Below the pieces are notes generated by a model. The model searched no databases and was not told the DNA's origin. It worked only from the letters and a program-made list of their open reading frames with translations. From assembly GCA_018350325.1 (NCBI GenBank), contig JAEVLN010000005.1:1436142-1500141 (forward strand): a stretch of DNA of 64,000 nucleotides, written 5' to 3'. Shown one piece after another: positions 63,799 through 64,000 of this stretch; positions within the stretch are counted from its first letter, which is position 1; every line of letters starts with the position of its first letter. The stretch comes from Globodera rostochiensis. Lineage: Eukaryota; Nematoda; Chromadorea; Rhabditida; Heteroderidae. Made by a program: the position numbers and the translations under genes.

Positions 63799-64000
63799 CT
63801 AAAGAAGCAAAGGAAAAAGTGAATCTCAAAAACTTGCTAAGCCACCTTGGCTTTGGGTTCATTAGGCTTAGGCCTAAGCCTAGGCCTTAAATCGTTTTTT
63901 CATTAATTTTCAAAGATTCCAAACCCATTTTTCGGGGTTTTCCCCGCCCGACCCCGACACTTCTAACCCCGAAAAACACCGACCCCGAACCCCATCCCCG
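63799..64000 (-). other. Intron part with dispersed repeats
   Basis: The sequence matches the intron at 52680-52800 (CTAAGCCACC, AGGCTTAGGCCTAAGCC, CATTAATTTTC). From about 63930 it carries CCCCGACCCCGAC-type transposon sequence, which probably inserted in the intron. Confidence 0.55.

Overview
The window is AT-rich, repeat-rich eukaryotic DNA with very short introns (45-60 bp), dispersed multicopy families and many small transposons. The best clue to the organism is an F-box-like gene at 4514-5581. Its conserved blocks ([54 protein letters not shown]) match, as I recall it, a large family in potato-cyst and related cyst nematodes (Globodera/Heterodera). I infer a plant-parasitic cyst nematode; nothing here proves the species.

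The dominant gene content is one family, present about 15 times on both strands between 14.6 kb and the right end. A complete copy encodes an N-terminal hydrophobic signal peptide and an acidic segment with a WWD motif. A Ser/Thr/Asn-rich linker follows, made of 1-4 copies of a 20-residue repeat carrying an N-S-T sequon. Then come three, in one subtype four, tandem helix-turn-helix modules of the kind found in transposases and DNA-binding proteins, and a short tail. A conserved intron precedes the last module(s). Copies judged complete or nearly so: 23983-24763 (+, first module lost), 30923-31876 (+), 36186-37170 (+), 39554-40717 (-), 42737-43671 (-) and 52351-53735 (-, four modules). The final exon of a further four-module gene lies at 63374-63798 and continues past the right edge. 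The rest are broken. A conserved block upstream of many copies looks like a shared promoter. Secreted proteins built from arrays of DNA-binding modules are the most interesting content here; their function is unknown.

Three large satellites occupy about 12 kb: 7462-13192 (about 70 bp unit rich in AACCGGTT), 49035-51970 (62 bp unit) and 55747-59281 (25 bp unit, apparently grown from a transposon end). Between genes lie non-autonomous DNA transposons. Seven hAT-like elements have exact 8-bp target duplications (1571-2525, 5633-6755, 26752-27928, 28865-30371 with 29384-30030 nested in it, and 59606-61033 with 60194-60988 nested in it). There are two foldback elements (25154-25778, 33484-34176) and a MULE-like MITE family. 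Three tRNA-like Pol III promoter relics sit inside hAT-like elements.

A single compact gene at 13638-14177 encodes a virus/Polinton-type (A32-like) packaging ATPase with its own TATA box and repeated upstream sequence, probably a remnant of an integrated DNA virus or Polinton-like element. Stretches not listed as genes show no convincing coding sequence.
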